Assembly: GCA_017979445.1 (NCBI GenBank)
Contig: CM030713.1
Coordinates: 24,597,163-24,661,162 of the forward strand
DNA length: 64,000 nucleotides
Origin: Akebia trifoliata
Taxonomy: Eukaryota > Streptophyta > Magnoliopsida > Ranunculales > Lardizabalaceae
Direction of reading: 5' to 3'
Below the pieces are notes generated by a model. It searched no databases. It was not told where the DNA came from and saw only the letters and a program-made list of their open reading frames with translations. The position numbers and the translations under genes are program-made. Below, piece by piece: positions 46,131-59,219 of this stretch (position 1 is its first letter; every line of letters starts with the position of its first letter).

Positions 46131-49100
46131 ACTTACTTTTCTTTCCATCTCAACAGTTTGTGTGTGTTATTTAACAATTTTTGTGGTGAAGGAGTGATTT
46201 TTCTAATCTCCAATAATTCCAGGCAATTGCATCATTGAGAAAAGATGGTTGAATTGGTGTGGAAGCTTAGGATAGACGACTTAACATCAATTGAGAATTG
46301 AATCATCTTGAATGAACACCAAAATTTATGAAGTACCCAAGTATTGATGGGTTATTGCATTAAAGAAGGACAATGAATAAGAAAATCAATCAATTACATC
46401 TTTAAATCCCCTAAGCATTACTAGACTATTATGATAAACAACAAAATCAATCAACTTCTGTCTTTAATTGTCGTGGTTCAGTATTTGGTAACACCAGCTT
46501 CTCTTTGAATGATTTAAATGAGAGAAACAAACTAAAAACATAAGAGGTTTCTATTTTAGTGTTACTTTTTACACTTAAAAAATCAGTCATTTAAAAACAC
46601 TATGACAATTGAAAAAGTAGTGATTAACAATGTTTTATGCATCAAATTTGTGCTTTTAGAACAATGATGTGTTATGAATCCAAATTTTTAATCAAAGATT
46701 TGTGAAAACCGCTTCATCTTCTGTTTAAGAACTTCTCTTCTCTAACCTTTCTATTTCTTCAACTGCGCAAAAGTGATACATCAACAAAATCTATCGCTCT
46801 TAATGGGGTTGAGTCGAATTGTTGAGTTAGAAATAACTTCATGTTTAGTTGGATCTCTTATCAACATGTACTATTAAAATAGTTAGTAATAATCAATTCA
46901 AATATGATCCATTTGTCATTAATATAGTTGTTATAATTTCCTCAAATATCTTATAAGATATAGTACATATTATTTTCGTGTATTAATTTCCTCCAACATC
47001 TTATAAGATATAGTACATATTATTTTAGTGAAAAAGAATGTACAAAACACAATAGTAAAAAGAACATTCTTCGTGCACTCTCTTATTAGTAAAAGATAAA
47101 ATTTTATAGCAAATTCTCATCCGCATCACGCCTTTAAAACCACAATCTCTCGTACAAAAGTTATTCATAAAAAATACGTTCACTTCTACAACTTTTATTG
47201 GCACCAAAACTTTCAATCATAACACTCCAATTTCATAAATTATTAACCTCACCCAATTAAAGGTTAAACTTTCACTCTACAACTAAAATAGTGTATATTA
47301 AATATCCTAAGTGTAGGATTTTAGCGAAGTAATAAACTTTCTAGAGTCCGAGGTCGATTTATGGGGATTGTGTAAAAATTGAAATAAAACGAGGTGAAAG
47401 AAGATTTGTTCTAAACTATGAAAAATATGATTTTCCATATTTTCCTATGGAGCAAAAATTAAAAGATTTAAAACAGAAATTAAAAAGCACTAATACATCA
47501 GGGATCCACTCAAAAATCATATTTTTATTCATTCAATTTTTTCTCGGTCTCCCTAACTAGATGATATCTCAATTAAACAAAGAATTATTTTCTAAAATAT
47601 TTTGAAAAATCTAAGGTTGCTACGTGTAACACAATCACATATCACATGAATTCTATAAGCAATCAATGCAACATTTATCCATAATGAATTAAAGAAAATT
47701 TTCAAGTATTCAATGCGATGATCATAAATAAAAACTCCAAAAGAATTTATGGTTATAGAATTAAACAAAAATAATTAACTCACCTTAGACCAATCTAAAA
47801 AATATAAACATTAATCTACAATTATTAGTCTAAATAAAATTATAATTTTCGAGTTTCACCCTTAGCCCTAGCTAGAATTTTAGCTAACAATCTCTATAGA
47901 TGAGTATTAAAATTATTGAATAATTAAAAAAAAAAACTAAAAAAAATTAATCAGGGAGAGAGATTAGAAAGGAAGATTTGAGAAGAAAAAAAACAAATCT
48001 AGAGAAATAAATAATGGTGAGAATAGAAAAAAAAAATAGAAACGAATTAAAATAGAAGGTCAAAGACAATTTCAAAAATGTAGATCTCTTTAAATCTATT
48101 TTTAACACTCTAAGCCAACAAAAAAGTCCTTAGTGGACATAATTTCATGCATAAGGTAAAGGTACCCTCAAGGATATGCTTTATCCATGGATATATCTTT
48201 AAAACTTAACCAACAAAAATATACTCCTAAGTGAGTATATAAGTGTATAGTTCATCCTTGATGGCCCAAAAAGTGAAATCTAATTAGATTTACATTAAAA
48301 CCTCAAGTTCATAAAAAATTCCAACAAGCATATATTTTTGTATGCGATTTGCTCATTAAATCTTTATGCAAGTTTAGAGACTGAACTATATTTTGCTTGA
48401 TTCTTAAATACTCTACCATCTCCTATAATTTTAAAAAATTTCAAAAAAAATTATTTATATTTCATTTTTGGCCAACCTTTGGTAACCACCAACTTGGTGG
48501 CTGAGACAATGCTCCTAACACCTTCATTGTCTTAGAAATGAACCTCTTTACCTTTACCTCTAGGTGAAGACCAGATTTGAGTAACTATTTTTTTTATTTA
48601 TTTAAATAAATTGTAAAACATACATCTTTTATGGTGTTCATTTACACCTTAACTCTTTAAATGGTGACAATTCCTAAATCCAAATAGATGAGGTCAAAAC
48701 TTATTAAATCTCTAGTATCTACAACAATTATAACTTATCATATTTTACTGATAAAAAAAACTTATCCTAGTCTATGCTAATAAGAGATTTGAAATATGAA
48801 ATACATTTAATTGTAACAAAGAGTCCTTGTGCATTTGATTGTTTCCTTGATATATTACCATCATTTAAGGTGGGTTCTTCATTGTTATTGACAAATCTTG
48901 TACAATTGTTTGAATGCAAATCAAATAAACAACAATGTAGAGAATATGCAAGAAGGCAAATATTTGATGGGATTGAATTGTTATTAAAAAACACAAAACA
49001 CTCTTAAAAAAGGAAGAAAATACTTAATTGACCTTGTGGTAGGGATATTTTTCTAAACACACCCAAAGTTTTGGGGCGGTACCTTGATAATGTAGTTATT

Positions 49101-49832
49101 AAACTATTCCTTTCTTAATCTCCCCTCACCCCGTCAAAATGTCAAATTCAAATCTTTGAGATTGATGATTCAAATTGTTGAGATCAACCATCCAAATCAT
49201 AGTAACGATTTATGTTCAAATGTTAAGATCAATGATTAGTTCAAAACTTGATCTTAATTATTTGAATTGTTGATCTTGAAAGTTTAAATCCTATATCTCA
49301 CTAAAAGTGCCCTCGATCCGTAGGTGAGGTTCCGTTCTAGGATTTTCAATGAAAAATAATTTTTTTGAATTTTATGAAATCATCACCTAATTTTAGGATT
49401 TACGAATAAAAAATGATTCTAAACAGATAAAAACACAAATCTACAAAGAGATTATGGGTACGAGAATCAAGTAATAGGATTGGAAGGTGTTAGACACTAA
49501 TCATTTCCGACAAAAGTCGATATGTACTATTACCAAAGATCTACATTGTAAAATGGCGTAATCCAAAATAAAGATTAAAAAATTTACCAATTTTACTTGG
49601 GTGATTATGACGGATTGATTATCTCAGAAACTGGCGATGAGAGTTCCTCATGTAATTTTTTTTAGTCTATATCTATTCCCGAGTTCCAAGATTACCAGAT
49701 CTAAATATTTTTCTAACTTTTCTAGATGTTTTTTTTATAAGGGTTTTTGAGTGTTTTCAAGTTGAAAATCAATGCCCGGGGGTTAGATCTTGAGTTGAGA
49801 CTTCAGATTTAGGGTTTTGAAATTTTTTTGGA
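46131..49832. other. AT-rich intergenic region
   Basis: About 3.7 kb with no recognisable gene. Long A/T tracts, especially 47880-48060. Short open frames near 48774-49007 (both strands) are low complexity. No repeats with clear ends were identified. Confidence 0.5.
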
Positions 49833-50333
49833 TAGGGTTATCAACAAATGCTTATCGAGTAGGATATAACAACATCTGAATTTGAATGTAAAATTTTTAT
49901 CTGATATCTAAATTTGGATTTGACGGATGTTTTAAAATTCTATCTGAATTCAAATCCAATTATCCTATCAAATAATATCTGACTAGAGTTCGAATAATTT
50001 GTATATTAAAAAAAACACAAATTTTCATTATCCAACTGATTTTTCATTCTTAAAGAAAACCTATTATATATTATACTATTTATATAATAAATAAAATAAA
50101 ATATATGATATTATTTTTATTAAAAATAAATAAAATAAAATAATATATATTATATATTATTTCGAGTTAGATATTATCGGATTCGAAATGTTAATATATG
50201 AATCCGTGTCCGATAGGGATTCAAACATATAAAACTATCCAAATTCAAATCTGATATCCAAAATTTTTGAATAATATCTGATTTTTCGAACTCGAATCGG
50301 ATTGAAATTTTCAACTATCCATTGACACCCCTA
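49833..50333. mobile_element. hAT-like non-autonomous element
   Basis: Starts TAGGGTTATCAA and ends TTGACACCCCTA, an imperfect inverted pair of the hAT type. The flanking 8-mers TTTTTGGA and CTTTTGGG match at 6 of 8 positions, compatible with an old 8-bp target duplication. The interior repeats TATCTGAATT- and AATCCG-type words in both orientations. 501 bp, no coding capacity. Confidence 0.55.
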
Positions 50334-50459
50334 CTTTTGGGGAGTTTTTTACCTATGTTTCCTAGGATTTTTGAAGATCTGCAAAATTTGGGGGTCTACT
50401 TGCCTTTTTAAAGAATTTTTGATAAGGTTTGAGTTGGATTAGGTCTAATTTAGATATAA

Positions 50460-53400
50460 TGTAATACCCCAAATTTTTAATTCATATCTCGAGAAAAAAT
50501 AAATAGTGGAATTTTAAGAAAATCTTGAAAGTGGGACTTAGGGTAAAACTGTGGGACCTTGTTTTGATCATTTTTAATAGAATCTCACCTCACCATTAGA
50601 TTCAAAATGATCGAAAAACATAGTTTAGCCTGTAAGCACGCTCAAATGCGAGTCCGAATATAAAAGTTGCAAAATCCTCGATTACCGGGTCGGACCAGGC
50701 TAAAATAGTGACTTTTTATTAGAGCAATAATTTTTAAAATTTGATTATATCATTGGGTTCGTAACGAAAAATTATTCAACATAGACTATTTATTTGTCAT
50801 TTTTGGAGATCAGGAAGTCGAATTATCGTCAAAAACGAAAACGACATCAAGTTTAGGGGTCACATCAGGCCAAAAATGTAAATTTTTTATGGAGACATAA
50901 TTTGTAGAAATTGACTATACCATTAGATCCGGAACGAAAAATTAGGTGAAATAGAGTATTCATTTGTCAGTTTTGGAGTCCGGATGATCAAGTTATCATC
51001 GATCGAAACAATTGACAAAATACTGAATTCGTCCCACATTTTATTAAATAAATTTTTAATTTTTTTTTTATATATGTCATCTTCCCCAACGCGTCATACA
51101 GCCGAGACATATAAAAAACAAAATTTTTTTTTCTCTTCGATTTTCCATCTCAGATCTCTCACAAACGGCTCACCGTTGACGATCGACGCAGAAGGGAGAA
51201 ATGTCCGCAGCTACGTTCTCTACAAAACCCACCCAACCTTTCTTTGTTTCACTTTCTATTTTACCCGATATCGTCAAAAATCAGCCGTATTTGGATACGG
51301 AAATTTTGAAACTTTGACCTCGGATTTCGTCCGTTTCGGGGTCAAACCGTCTTCCGACGCAAAAGGGAGAAACGTCCGCAACCTCATTCTCTACATAACC
51401 CAACCAAATTCCTTTCGTTTTCTTGCCTTTTTCACCCCGTATAGTAAAAAATGAACCATATTTTTATACGGAGATTTCGTAACTTCAACCTCGATTTTCA
51501 TCAATTTCGGGGTCAAACCGTCTTTCATCGTAGAAGGGAGAAGAGACGAGCACATCGAATATTTCAAAACCACCGGGTCGATTTTGAAAATCAGCCGCTT
51601 CGAAGTTCGGTCCATCTCGATTTCCGTCGCCTTTCCCCTCGACCGCGCACGTGCTTAAATTCCGTCGCCTAGTGATAGTAAGGAACTCTCAATTTCTATT
51701 AGTAATCGTAGATTGTGAAAATTGCATTTAGGATTTTATCTGAAAATTTTTGATGTATTTCCAAAATATAGAATTCTTTTGTTATTTCAAAATTCACGCT
51801 AGAAATTGCATGTTTGATATGTTTAATTGTATTTTTTTTACAAATTATACGTGGGTAGGATATTTTAACGGGTTATTCTATAAATTGGGTCTTGTGCACT
51901 GCTCGGACCCCGTTTTGATAGGAAATTTGTATTTTTTTTCAATATTATTGATAAAAATAAATTCTTTAGTTGGAAAATGTGATTTAATATTCAATGAACT
52001 CATATTGAGTTGATGAATATCAGAAAATGGATGTTTTATTGAAGAGATTGAAAATTGTAAAAAAAAATCGGAAAGAGGAAAAAAAAAAGATATGAAACGG
52101 TAAAATGTCAGAGTCACACCCGAGGGGTGATGTCTGCATTTTACGTTGTTGTGTTGTGTGTAGGTTGGTGAACAGATATCCAGGGATAATATTATTGGTT
52201 GCATGTTTATTTCCTTTCTGTTAGCGCGAGGCGCTGTTTACGTTTCCGTTATGTTATTTATTTTAGGCCGGGTGGCCACACTTTCATGGTAGGAAACTGG
52301 ATATCTATTCTCAACCTTGTATTGTTAATTTCTCTTTTGTTTTCAAATGAAAATAATATATATATATATGTAGCTATTTTGTGAGCTGTTAAAGAGTTTG
52401 TGAATGCCTGAAGGGATAATGCGTCATATCATCCGGAGTGATGTACTATCCTGGGATGTACGGTAGGGACCACCAAACTCATACGTGGTATGAGACGCGT
52501 ATGAGAATGGAGTCACAACTGGAATCCGGGATATTCCTCTCTATCTTTACCAGTGAACTTGTAATGTAAAGGTGGTCGTATACGAATGGTTTGTATATTT
52601 GGGAATTACATGCACACCTGATAGGCATAGACGAAGATGATTGGTCAGTGATCACTAACAATCTATAGTAGTCAAACGTTCTAACACATCGAAAAGAGAC
52701 CCATTGCTTACGGTCACGTCAAACGGCCAGCTTGAGCCGGATAAATGGTCAACCAAGCGTGGTAAGTGCAGCGACCGGCCACAAAATCAAGAACTAAAAG
52801 CCAGAGAGAAATTGTAACATCATGTCCCGACTGGGAGCGATCCAGTCGTGAATCCCAACACTCTAATTTCAATACTCCACCATTGTGTATTATGTATCTG
52901 TTGTTTATTTTAATATATAAAATGAAATCCATGTTTATTATTTCCCTTTGATCAATTAGACTTGTATAAAAAGATAATGTTATAGTGAGTACTGCTGATC
53001 GATGTAATGTGAGTTTTAAAATGTTTAGTTGTTCATCCCTGGCTATATGTACCAGTTAATCGTATTTCTTCTGTAAAACTTTGACTATTTAAAGTGATTC
53101 AGTATGCTTATTCGTTTATGTTAGAAGGGGTTATTGGCAGAAATTGTTTGTTTCCCTACTGGGAACCCATTGTTACTCACCCTTTCTTTCTCCATTTTTT
53201 TAGTTTCAGATCCGAAGTTTGGCGAGGCAGATATAGAGCACGAGTGAGAATCATCTGGTGGGTCAGATAGACAGCCAGAGTTCGTCACTTGGTGAGTATT
53301 GGGGTTATTACCCCTAGTGGTGTCGATTTATCCGAGAGTATATACATGTTGTTCTGAGTGTTAGGATTTCTGTTAGAGTGAGAAATTTTGTATAATCCTG

Positions 53401-53639
53401 TATCCTGGTTATTCTTCCGTACTCTGATCTTTCGTACGTTATTAGACTTATATAGGCTTCCGCTAGTAGTATTATATTTATATATCTGTATGCAGGATTG
53501 TATGCCGTTTATCAGGTGCTGATTAAACGCCTTGGATTGCTAACATAAACAGAAGAGACCATGCCGAAATTTCGAGGTGCCACCTAGTACCTCGAGATCT
53601 AACATGGGGATTTGTGTTAGCGTTCGGCGGGGCGCCACA
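50460..53639. mobile_element. Solo LTR of a Gypsy-like retrotransposon, 3180 bp
   Basis: It begins TGTAATACCCCAAATTTT and ends GGCGGGGCGCCACA; the ends form a short imperfect inverted pair (TGTAATACCCC against TGTGGCGCCCC). A perfect 5-bp duplication TATAA flanks it (50455-50459 and 53640-53644). No primer-binding site or coding domain follows or precedes. Internally, a block with AGAAGGGAGAAA(C/T)GTCCGCA occurs twice and a third variant follows (about 51190-51545). The class is inferred from end sequences typical of Gypsy/chromovirus LTRs. Confidence 0.8.
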
Positions 53640-53644
53640 TATAA

Positions 53645-54724
53645 TCTATTTCTAACTTATCTTCAAGTAATTTTAGATAAAGATTCAAGTGTTTTTATTT
53701 GGATTCAATTTAATTGACTCGCGGGGAATTAAATCATTTAAATTTTGGAGACCCACCCTCATGGAGGGTTTATTTAATTATTTAAAATTCTTTGAGACCT
53801 CCCATGTACGATTCTTTAATTAAATATTAAGTCCCACTTGAATAAATGGGCCGCCTCTTGAAATTGGCTCATCAACTTAATTAATTGTATTTATTTATTC
53901 AATATTTTTAATTTAATTTATTAAGATTCAAATTTTCATTTATCACGATTTTTAATCATTAGATTTTGATGTTGAATTTTAGAGTTGGAAAATTATCATT
54001 TTGCTCTAAAGAGAGCATTTGCGTTAGGATATCATTTTTTTTTATGTTTTATAATCAATATTTTGTAAGAAATTCATTGAAATTTTTTGTTTGCATCATT
54101 TAAGACTATTTTATGTGAAATGGGTGTAGATCCCACAAGAGGCATTTTGGTAATTCTTTTTTAAATTTTGTGAAAATTGACAAAACAATTTATTTGATTT
54201 GAGGCTATTTATTTTATATATTAAAAAGGATCTTCCTAAGCATAATGTAGTCTCTACTCTCTAGGGGTATTTTGATAATTTTGATAACTTTTCTCGTAAA
54301 ATTTCTTTTATTCTCAAAATGATAATTTCTATGTTTCAAGTTACTTTTTTCTAGCGTAGCATGATTTTTAAAATTTATTTACGTGGAATATCTCATCCGA
54401 GCTTTGGAAACATATCTAGTGACAAGTAAAAACCTTTAGAATATCTGTCATTCATCATAAACTGCCATAATCAGGTTAATGAGTTCATCAATTAGAAAAT
54501 TGTAAAAATAGGTGTATACACTCACCCATTGAAACAGGGTGAGGGGACATTAAGAAAGAAAAAGTTTACTAAATGGATTATCAAATTATCATGAAAAAAT
54601 TAGAGGATGTCTAGAAAGAAATCCCTCCCTTTAATTGAAGTTGTCGAAGTATAAGAACGATATTTGTGTTTTGAGTTTGCTGATTTGAATTTTGAATTAG
54701 TTTACTAAATCTATTTGAATGTTA
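53645..54724. other. AT-rich intergenic region
   Basis: No gene or delimited repeat recognised. Confidence 0.5.
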
Positions 54725-55086
54725 TATATATAGGGTCCCGTTCAACAACAAACATTTTGGCAAAACATTTTTCAAAACATGGGTTAGAGGTTTTGGAATG
54801 GGCTGATTTTTGGTGAGGATGATCTCTATGGTGAGGAGATCATCCTCACCAAAAATCAGCCCATTCCAAAACTTCTAGCCCCAGTTTACAAGTTGAAAAA
54901 TCGTGGACCGTCCATTTTTTGTAAATCATTTTTGATGGGGTTAGAAGTTTTGGAATTGGCTGATTTTTGGTGATGATGATCTCCTCACCGTAGAGATCAT
55001 CCTCACCAAAAATCAGCCCATTCCAAAACCTCTAACCCATGTTTTGAAAAATGTTTTGCCAAAATGTTTGTTGCTGAACATTTCCC

Positions 55087-55093
<7 letters not shown>
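54725..55093. mobile_element. Four-arm foldback MITE M1, copy
   Basis: Ends TATAGGGTCCCGTTCAACAA and TTGTTGCTGAACATTTCCCA are inverted repeats between TA tracts. Four alternating arms with core GGGCTGATTTTTGGTGA. A (GT)n tract follows directly. Confidence 0.8.

Positions 55094-55125
<32 letters not shown>
55094..55125. repeat. (GT)n microsatellite
   Basis: About 15 GT units abutting the MITE's terminal TA tract. Confidence 0.9.
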
Positions 55126-55127
<2 letters not shown>

Positions 55128-55244
55128 TATGAGGATTAGATCGTTTAAGAACTCAACTTGAACGTGTATGGTGATTTAGATTGATCAGTTACATTAATTT
55201 GTATTTATTTTGATTCAGAATGCGAACTTCTATTTTCTAGGTTC

Positions 55245-55640
55245 TATATATATATATAGGGTCGGTTATTTTGACAATATTCTAACTTGTCTTATATGGC
55301 TAAATTTTTTCGGAATGGGTTGATTTTTTGTGAAGATGATCTCTATAGTGAGTAGATCATCCTCACATAAAATCAGCCAATTCTGAAACTTCTAATCCCA
55401 TGAAAAGTGGTTACAAGCTAACAGTTAAAATTGACGGTTCACGATTCTTCAACTTATAAGTTAGGGTTAGAAATTTCAGAATTGGTTGATTTTTTGTGAG
55501 GATGGTTTTCTTACCATAGAGACCATCCTGAAAAAAAAAAGCAGCCTATTCCAAAACTTTTAGCCCATATAAGATAAAATGCTATGTCTAGAATGTTATC
55601 TAGGATTTAGTCAAAAGAACGCTATCCATGTATGTATGGG
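55245..55640. mobile_element. M1-related foldback MITE, divergent
   Basis: A TA tract then GGGTCGGTTATTTTGACAA at left. The arms AATGGGTTGATTTTTTGTGA and complements alternate. Right inner end CCATATAAGATAAAATG. This subtype shares TCTTATATGG ends with the copies at 677 and 1118. Confidence 0.65.
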
Positions 55641-56022
55641 AAGCGTTTGAAGGCCCTAAAGAAAGCCTATCATTGTATCAAACATTTTTCAAAATAGGGG
55701 TTAGAAGTTTCAGAATGGCTGATTTTTTTGTTAGGATGATCTTTATGGTGAAGAGATCATCCTCACCAAAAATCAACTTATTCTGAAACTTCCAACCCTA
55801 GTTTACAAGTTGAAGAGTCGTGGACCGTACGATTTTTGTAAACCACTTTTGATGGGTTAGAAATTTCTGAATGGGCTGATTTTTTGTGAGGGTGATCTCC
55901 TCATCATAGAAACCATCTTCACAAAAAATCAACTCATTCCAAAGTTTCCAAACCATATATTGAAAAAATGTTTGGCTCTTTTTAGGGCCCCCAAACGCCA
56001 TCATATATATATATATATATCA
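55641..56022. mobile_element. M1 foldback MITE, copy
   Basis: GGAAGCGTTTGAAGGCCCTAA at left and TTTAGGGCCCCCAAACGCC at right are inverted ends, followed by an (AT)n tract at 56004-56020. Four arms inside. Confidence 0.7.
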
Positions 56023-56339
56023 TGGGGATGTTAGCATTCTCCAATACTTTTATTTTTAATAATACCCTTTTTCATTTTGTCTTTTAGTGTAAAAGATATG
56101 GGTATATTAGTCTTTTACATAATAAATGCTTGTTTGCCTTGATTGTCAAATCATTTATTGCAAAAAGATATTTAATTCTAAAAATTAAATGCCTTTAACA
56201 TTTATTATGTAAGAGACATGTATTTATTATGTAAATAAACATTTATTATGTAGAAAGACAAAATAAATAGAGGTATAATTGAAAAATAAAATGTTGAAGA
56301 ATACTAATATCCCCCTGAGGTCTTGAATGTTAGCATTCC

Positions 56340-56718
56340 CATATATATATATAGGGAAGTGTTAGGAAGCCCTAAAGAGAGTCAAACATTTTTCAAAATA
56401 AGGGTTAGAAGTTTCAGAATGGGCTGATTTTTTGTGAGGGTGATCTCTATGGTGAATATATCCTACTCACCAAAAATCAGTTCATTTCGAAACTTTTAAC
56501 CCTAGTTTACAAGTTGAAGAATCATGGACCATCCGATTTTTGTAAACAACTTTTGATGGGGTTAGAAGTTTCGAAATGGGCTGATTTTTGATGAGGATAA
56601 TATCCTCATCATAGAGATCATCCTCACAAAAAATCAGTCCATTCCATAACCTCTAACCAATACATTGAAAAAATGTTTGGCTTTCTTTAGGGCCCCTGAA
56701 CGCCACCCATATATATAT
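56340..56718. mobile_element. M1 foldback MITE, copy
   Basis: TATAGGGAAGTGTTAGGAAG and GGGCCCCTGAACGCCACCCA ends lie in TA tracts. Four alternating arms; the ends resemble the copy at 55641. Confidence 0.7.
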
Positions 56719-56913
56719 GGGAAAGGTTCAACGGACAAACTCGAAAACATGAGAAAAAATGATGGGCTGAAGTTGTTGGATTTGGCGCCTTTCAATAGAT
56801 CTCCTTTTAGGGAGATCTCATGCGTTCCAACTGGATCCCATGTTTGCTTTTAAAGTTTTTAGTTATTTGCAAATGACTCCATCCCGATTTTTCCTAAATC
56901 AAAGTTAAAACCC

Positions 56914-57182
56914 TGTATAAGAAATAGCAAAACTGCTTTTCAATGAATATTTTCCCACACTTTTATTGATGTAATAAGAGCTGACTTATATACATAGGTA
57001 GGAAAAACTATTTATGGCAATGTACATAAATTTGGCTAAAACTATGCAGTAGTTACAGATTTGTTGAAGTCAATTCAGCAATAACAAATATACAAAATTG
57101 ATTTTCAATGATCTTGCTTGATTGTAGGCTAGATGTGCTCTGTTCAATCTTGGCCTTGATTCTTGCAATCTGTCTTTATACA
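56914..57182 (-). repeat. 3' LTR of the copia element
   Basis: Begins TG and ends CA on the + strand. About 13 differences can be counted by eye against the right LTR over about 260 bp, roughly 5 percent. Confidence 0.85.
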
Positions 57183-57773
57183 CCCCCACAAGATTGAGCT
57201 TCCATCAACAAGTCCAATCTTGTTTCTCAAGATTTCGGTTATTTGTCTTGACAATGGCTTTGTCAACAGATCAACCAATTGGTCTTGTGTATGAACATGT
57301 CGAACTTGAAGAGAACCACGTTGAACCAGATCACAAACAAAATGGAGATCGATTTGTATATGTTTCATGCGTGAATGTTGGACCAGATTAAAACTTAGAT
57401 GCGTAGCACCAAGGTTATCACATAGTAATAAGGGAACTACTTTTAGTGGAAATCCCAACTCGTGAAGAAGTCCATGAAGCCACATTGTCCCGGATACCTC
57501 ATTGGCAAGGGCTCGATATTTAGCTTCGGTGGTGGATCTTGCAATTGCTCTTTGTTTCTTTGAGCTCCGTGAAATGGGATTTGGGCCTAAGAAGCTGATA
57601 TAGGCAGATGTGGAGGTTCGATCAACAACATTTCCAGCCCTATCGACATCAGAGTAGGTGATTAAAGTTGGAGGTCCAGATTTTGTGAGCTGTATACCAT
57701 GGAAAATGGTTTGCTTTAAGTATTGAATAAGCCTTTTTGTTTCTGTGAAGTGAGTGGTGGAAGGCTTGTGCAT
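57144..57773 (-). pseudogene. copia RNase H and C-terminus
   Basis: It reads MHKPSTTHFTETKRLIQYLK, TSTSAYISFLG, ISRSSKKQRAIARSTTEAKY, LLCDNLGATHLSFNLVQH and HVHTQDQLVDLLTKPLS. These are standard copia RNase H motifs with few changes. Confidence 0.88.
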
Positions 57774-57817
57774 GAATTGGGGCGACTTGTTGACTGCGAA
57801 TGAAATATCTGGACGCG

Positions 57818-58582
57818 TTAAAGAAAGATACTGCAGGCTACCAATAATTCTTCAAAATTCTGTACTATCCACATTTGTCGTGCATCAAGTAACTTGAGAG
57901 ACTGAGTTGTTGAAAGAGGAGTTGAGACATTTTTCGCACCACTTATGTTGGTATTTGATAATAATTCTCGAATGTACTTGTGTTGTGAAGGAAAAAGTCC
58001 TGCTTGAGTAGGTACAACTTCCACACCGAGAAAGAAATGAAGTAGACCCATATCCTTAAGAGAAAAATGATCTTCCAGTTTCTTGATAATTGAAGCCACA
58101 AATTTTTTGTTATTTCCTGTAATCACAAGATCATCGACATACACCAAGAAATAACAGATTATAGAATCCTTTCTATAAATAAATAGGGACGAATCAGCTT
58201 TGGAATTTTCTAACCCAAACTCAAGCAGTACATTTTTCAGTGTAATGTACCAAGCTCGAGGAACTTGTTTAAGGCCATATATTGCTTTTTGTAGCCTGCA
58301 AACATGATTGGGTTTAGATGGATCTTTGAACCACGGGGGTTGCATCATATATACAGTTTCAGATAATGTACCATGTAAAAAGGCATTGTTAACGTCCTTT
58401 TGTCCTAACTCCCAACCATTCACAACAACAATAGACAAAATCGTTCTAATTGTGTCTGGTTTAACTACTGGACTGAAGGTCTCTTTGTAATCAAGCTCAG
58501 GACGTTGATTATAACCCTTTGCAACTAAGCGTGCTTTGAATCGATCCACTGATCCATCAGATTTTCTCTTTACCTTGAACAC
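57818..58582 (-). pseudogene. copia reverse transcriptase
   Basis: It contains [20 protein letters not shown], then [35 protein letters not shown], the catalytic [14 protein letters not shown] and [17 protein letters not shown]. The catalytic YVDD is intact, but the frame is broken on both sides. Confidence 0.88.
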
Positions 58583-58676
58583 AGCCCACTGGATTACAGT
58601 TCAAAGGAATTGGCACTAAATCCCAAGTTCCATGTTTCATGAGAGCTGTAAGCTCACTTGACATAACATCACGCCA

Positions 58677-59207
58677 CTATGGTTGAAATAAAGCCTGACT
58701 CACACAGGTTGGTTCAATGGTCTCAGGGAGGGGATATTTAGACACGGAGTCGAGTTGTTTGTGTTTAAAATTTTTGTTCATAGACCGAGTGGTCATTTGG
58801 TGAAGTCGTTGAACAAGTGGGTTTGAGAGGATTTGAGTATTCGGGTTTTGGGAATTTTCGGCCTGTCCTAGTGTTTGTTCAACATGTGAGGGGTGAGGAA
58901 GCAATGAGTTTGAATCATGCAGACACGTATTGGGATTAGAACTAGGAGATAAGGAATTATGACCTAAATTTTCAGATGAAATCTGAAGTGAAGGAGAAAA
59001 AAGGTTGACGAGATTACTTGAGGAAGATGCGTCGACGGCTTCTTCACATTCCGCAGTCGTTGATGGGGGCAACAGTCCAAACGGCGTTGGTGAGGGCATG
59101 GGTGTGACTTGGGCATCGAAGAATAGAGGGACATTTTGGGATTGTGGTGTTTGGCTTTTCGGTTTGGTAGATGAAATAATGGGTATGTTTGGTTCATCGA
59201 ATAGCAC
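58677..59207 (-). pseudogene. copia linker between integrase and RT
   Basis: Pro/Ser-rich 176-aa open frame on the minus strand (for example SPTPFGLLPPSTTAECEEA, then MTTRSMN). Low complexity here is normal for copia polyproteins. Confidence 0.6.
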
Positions 59208-59219
59208 ATGCCTAGAAAT

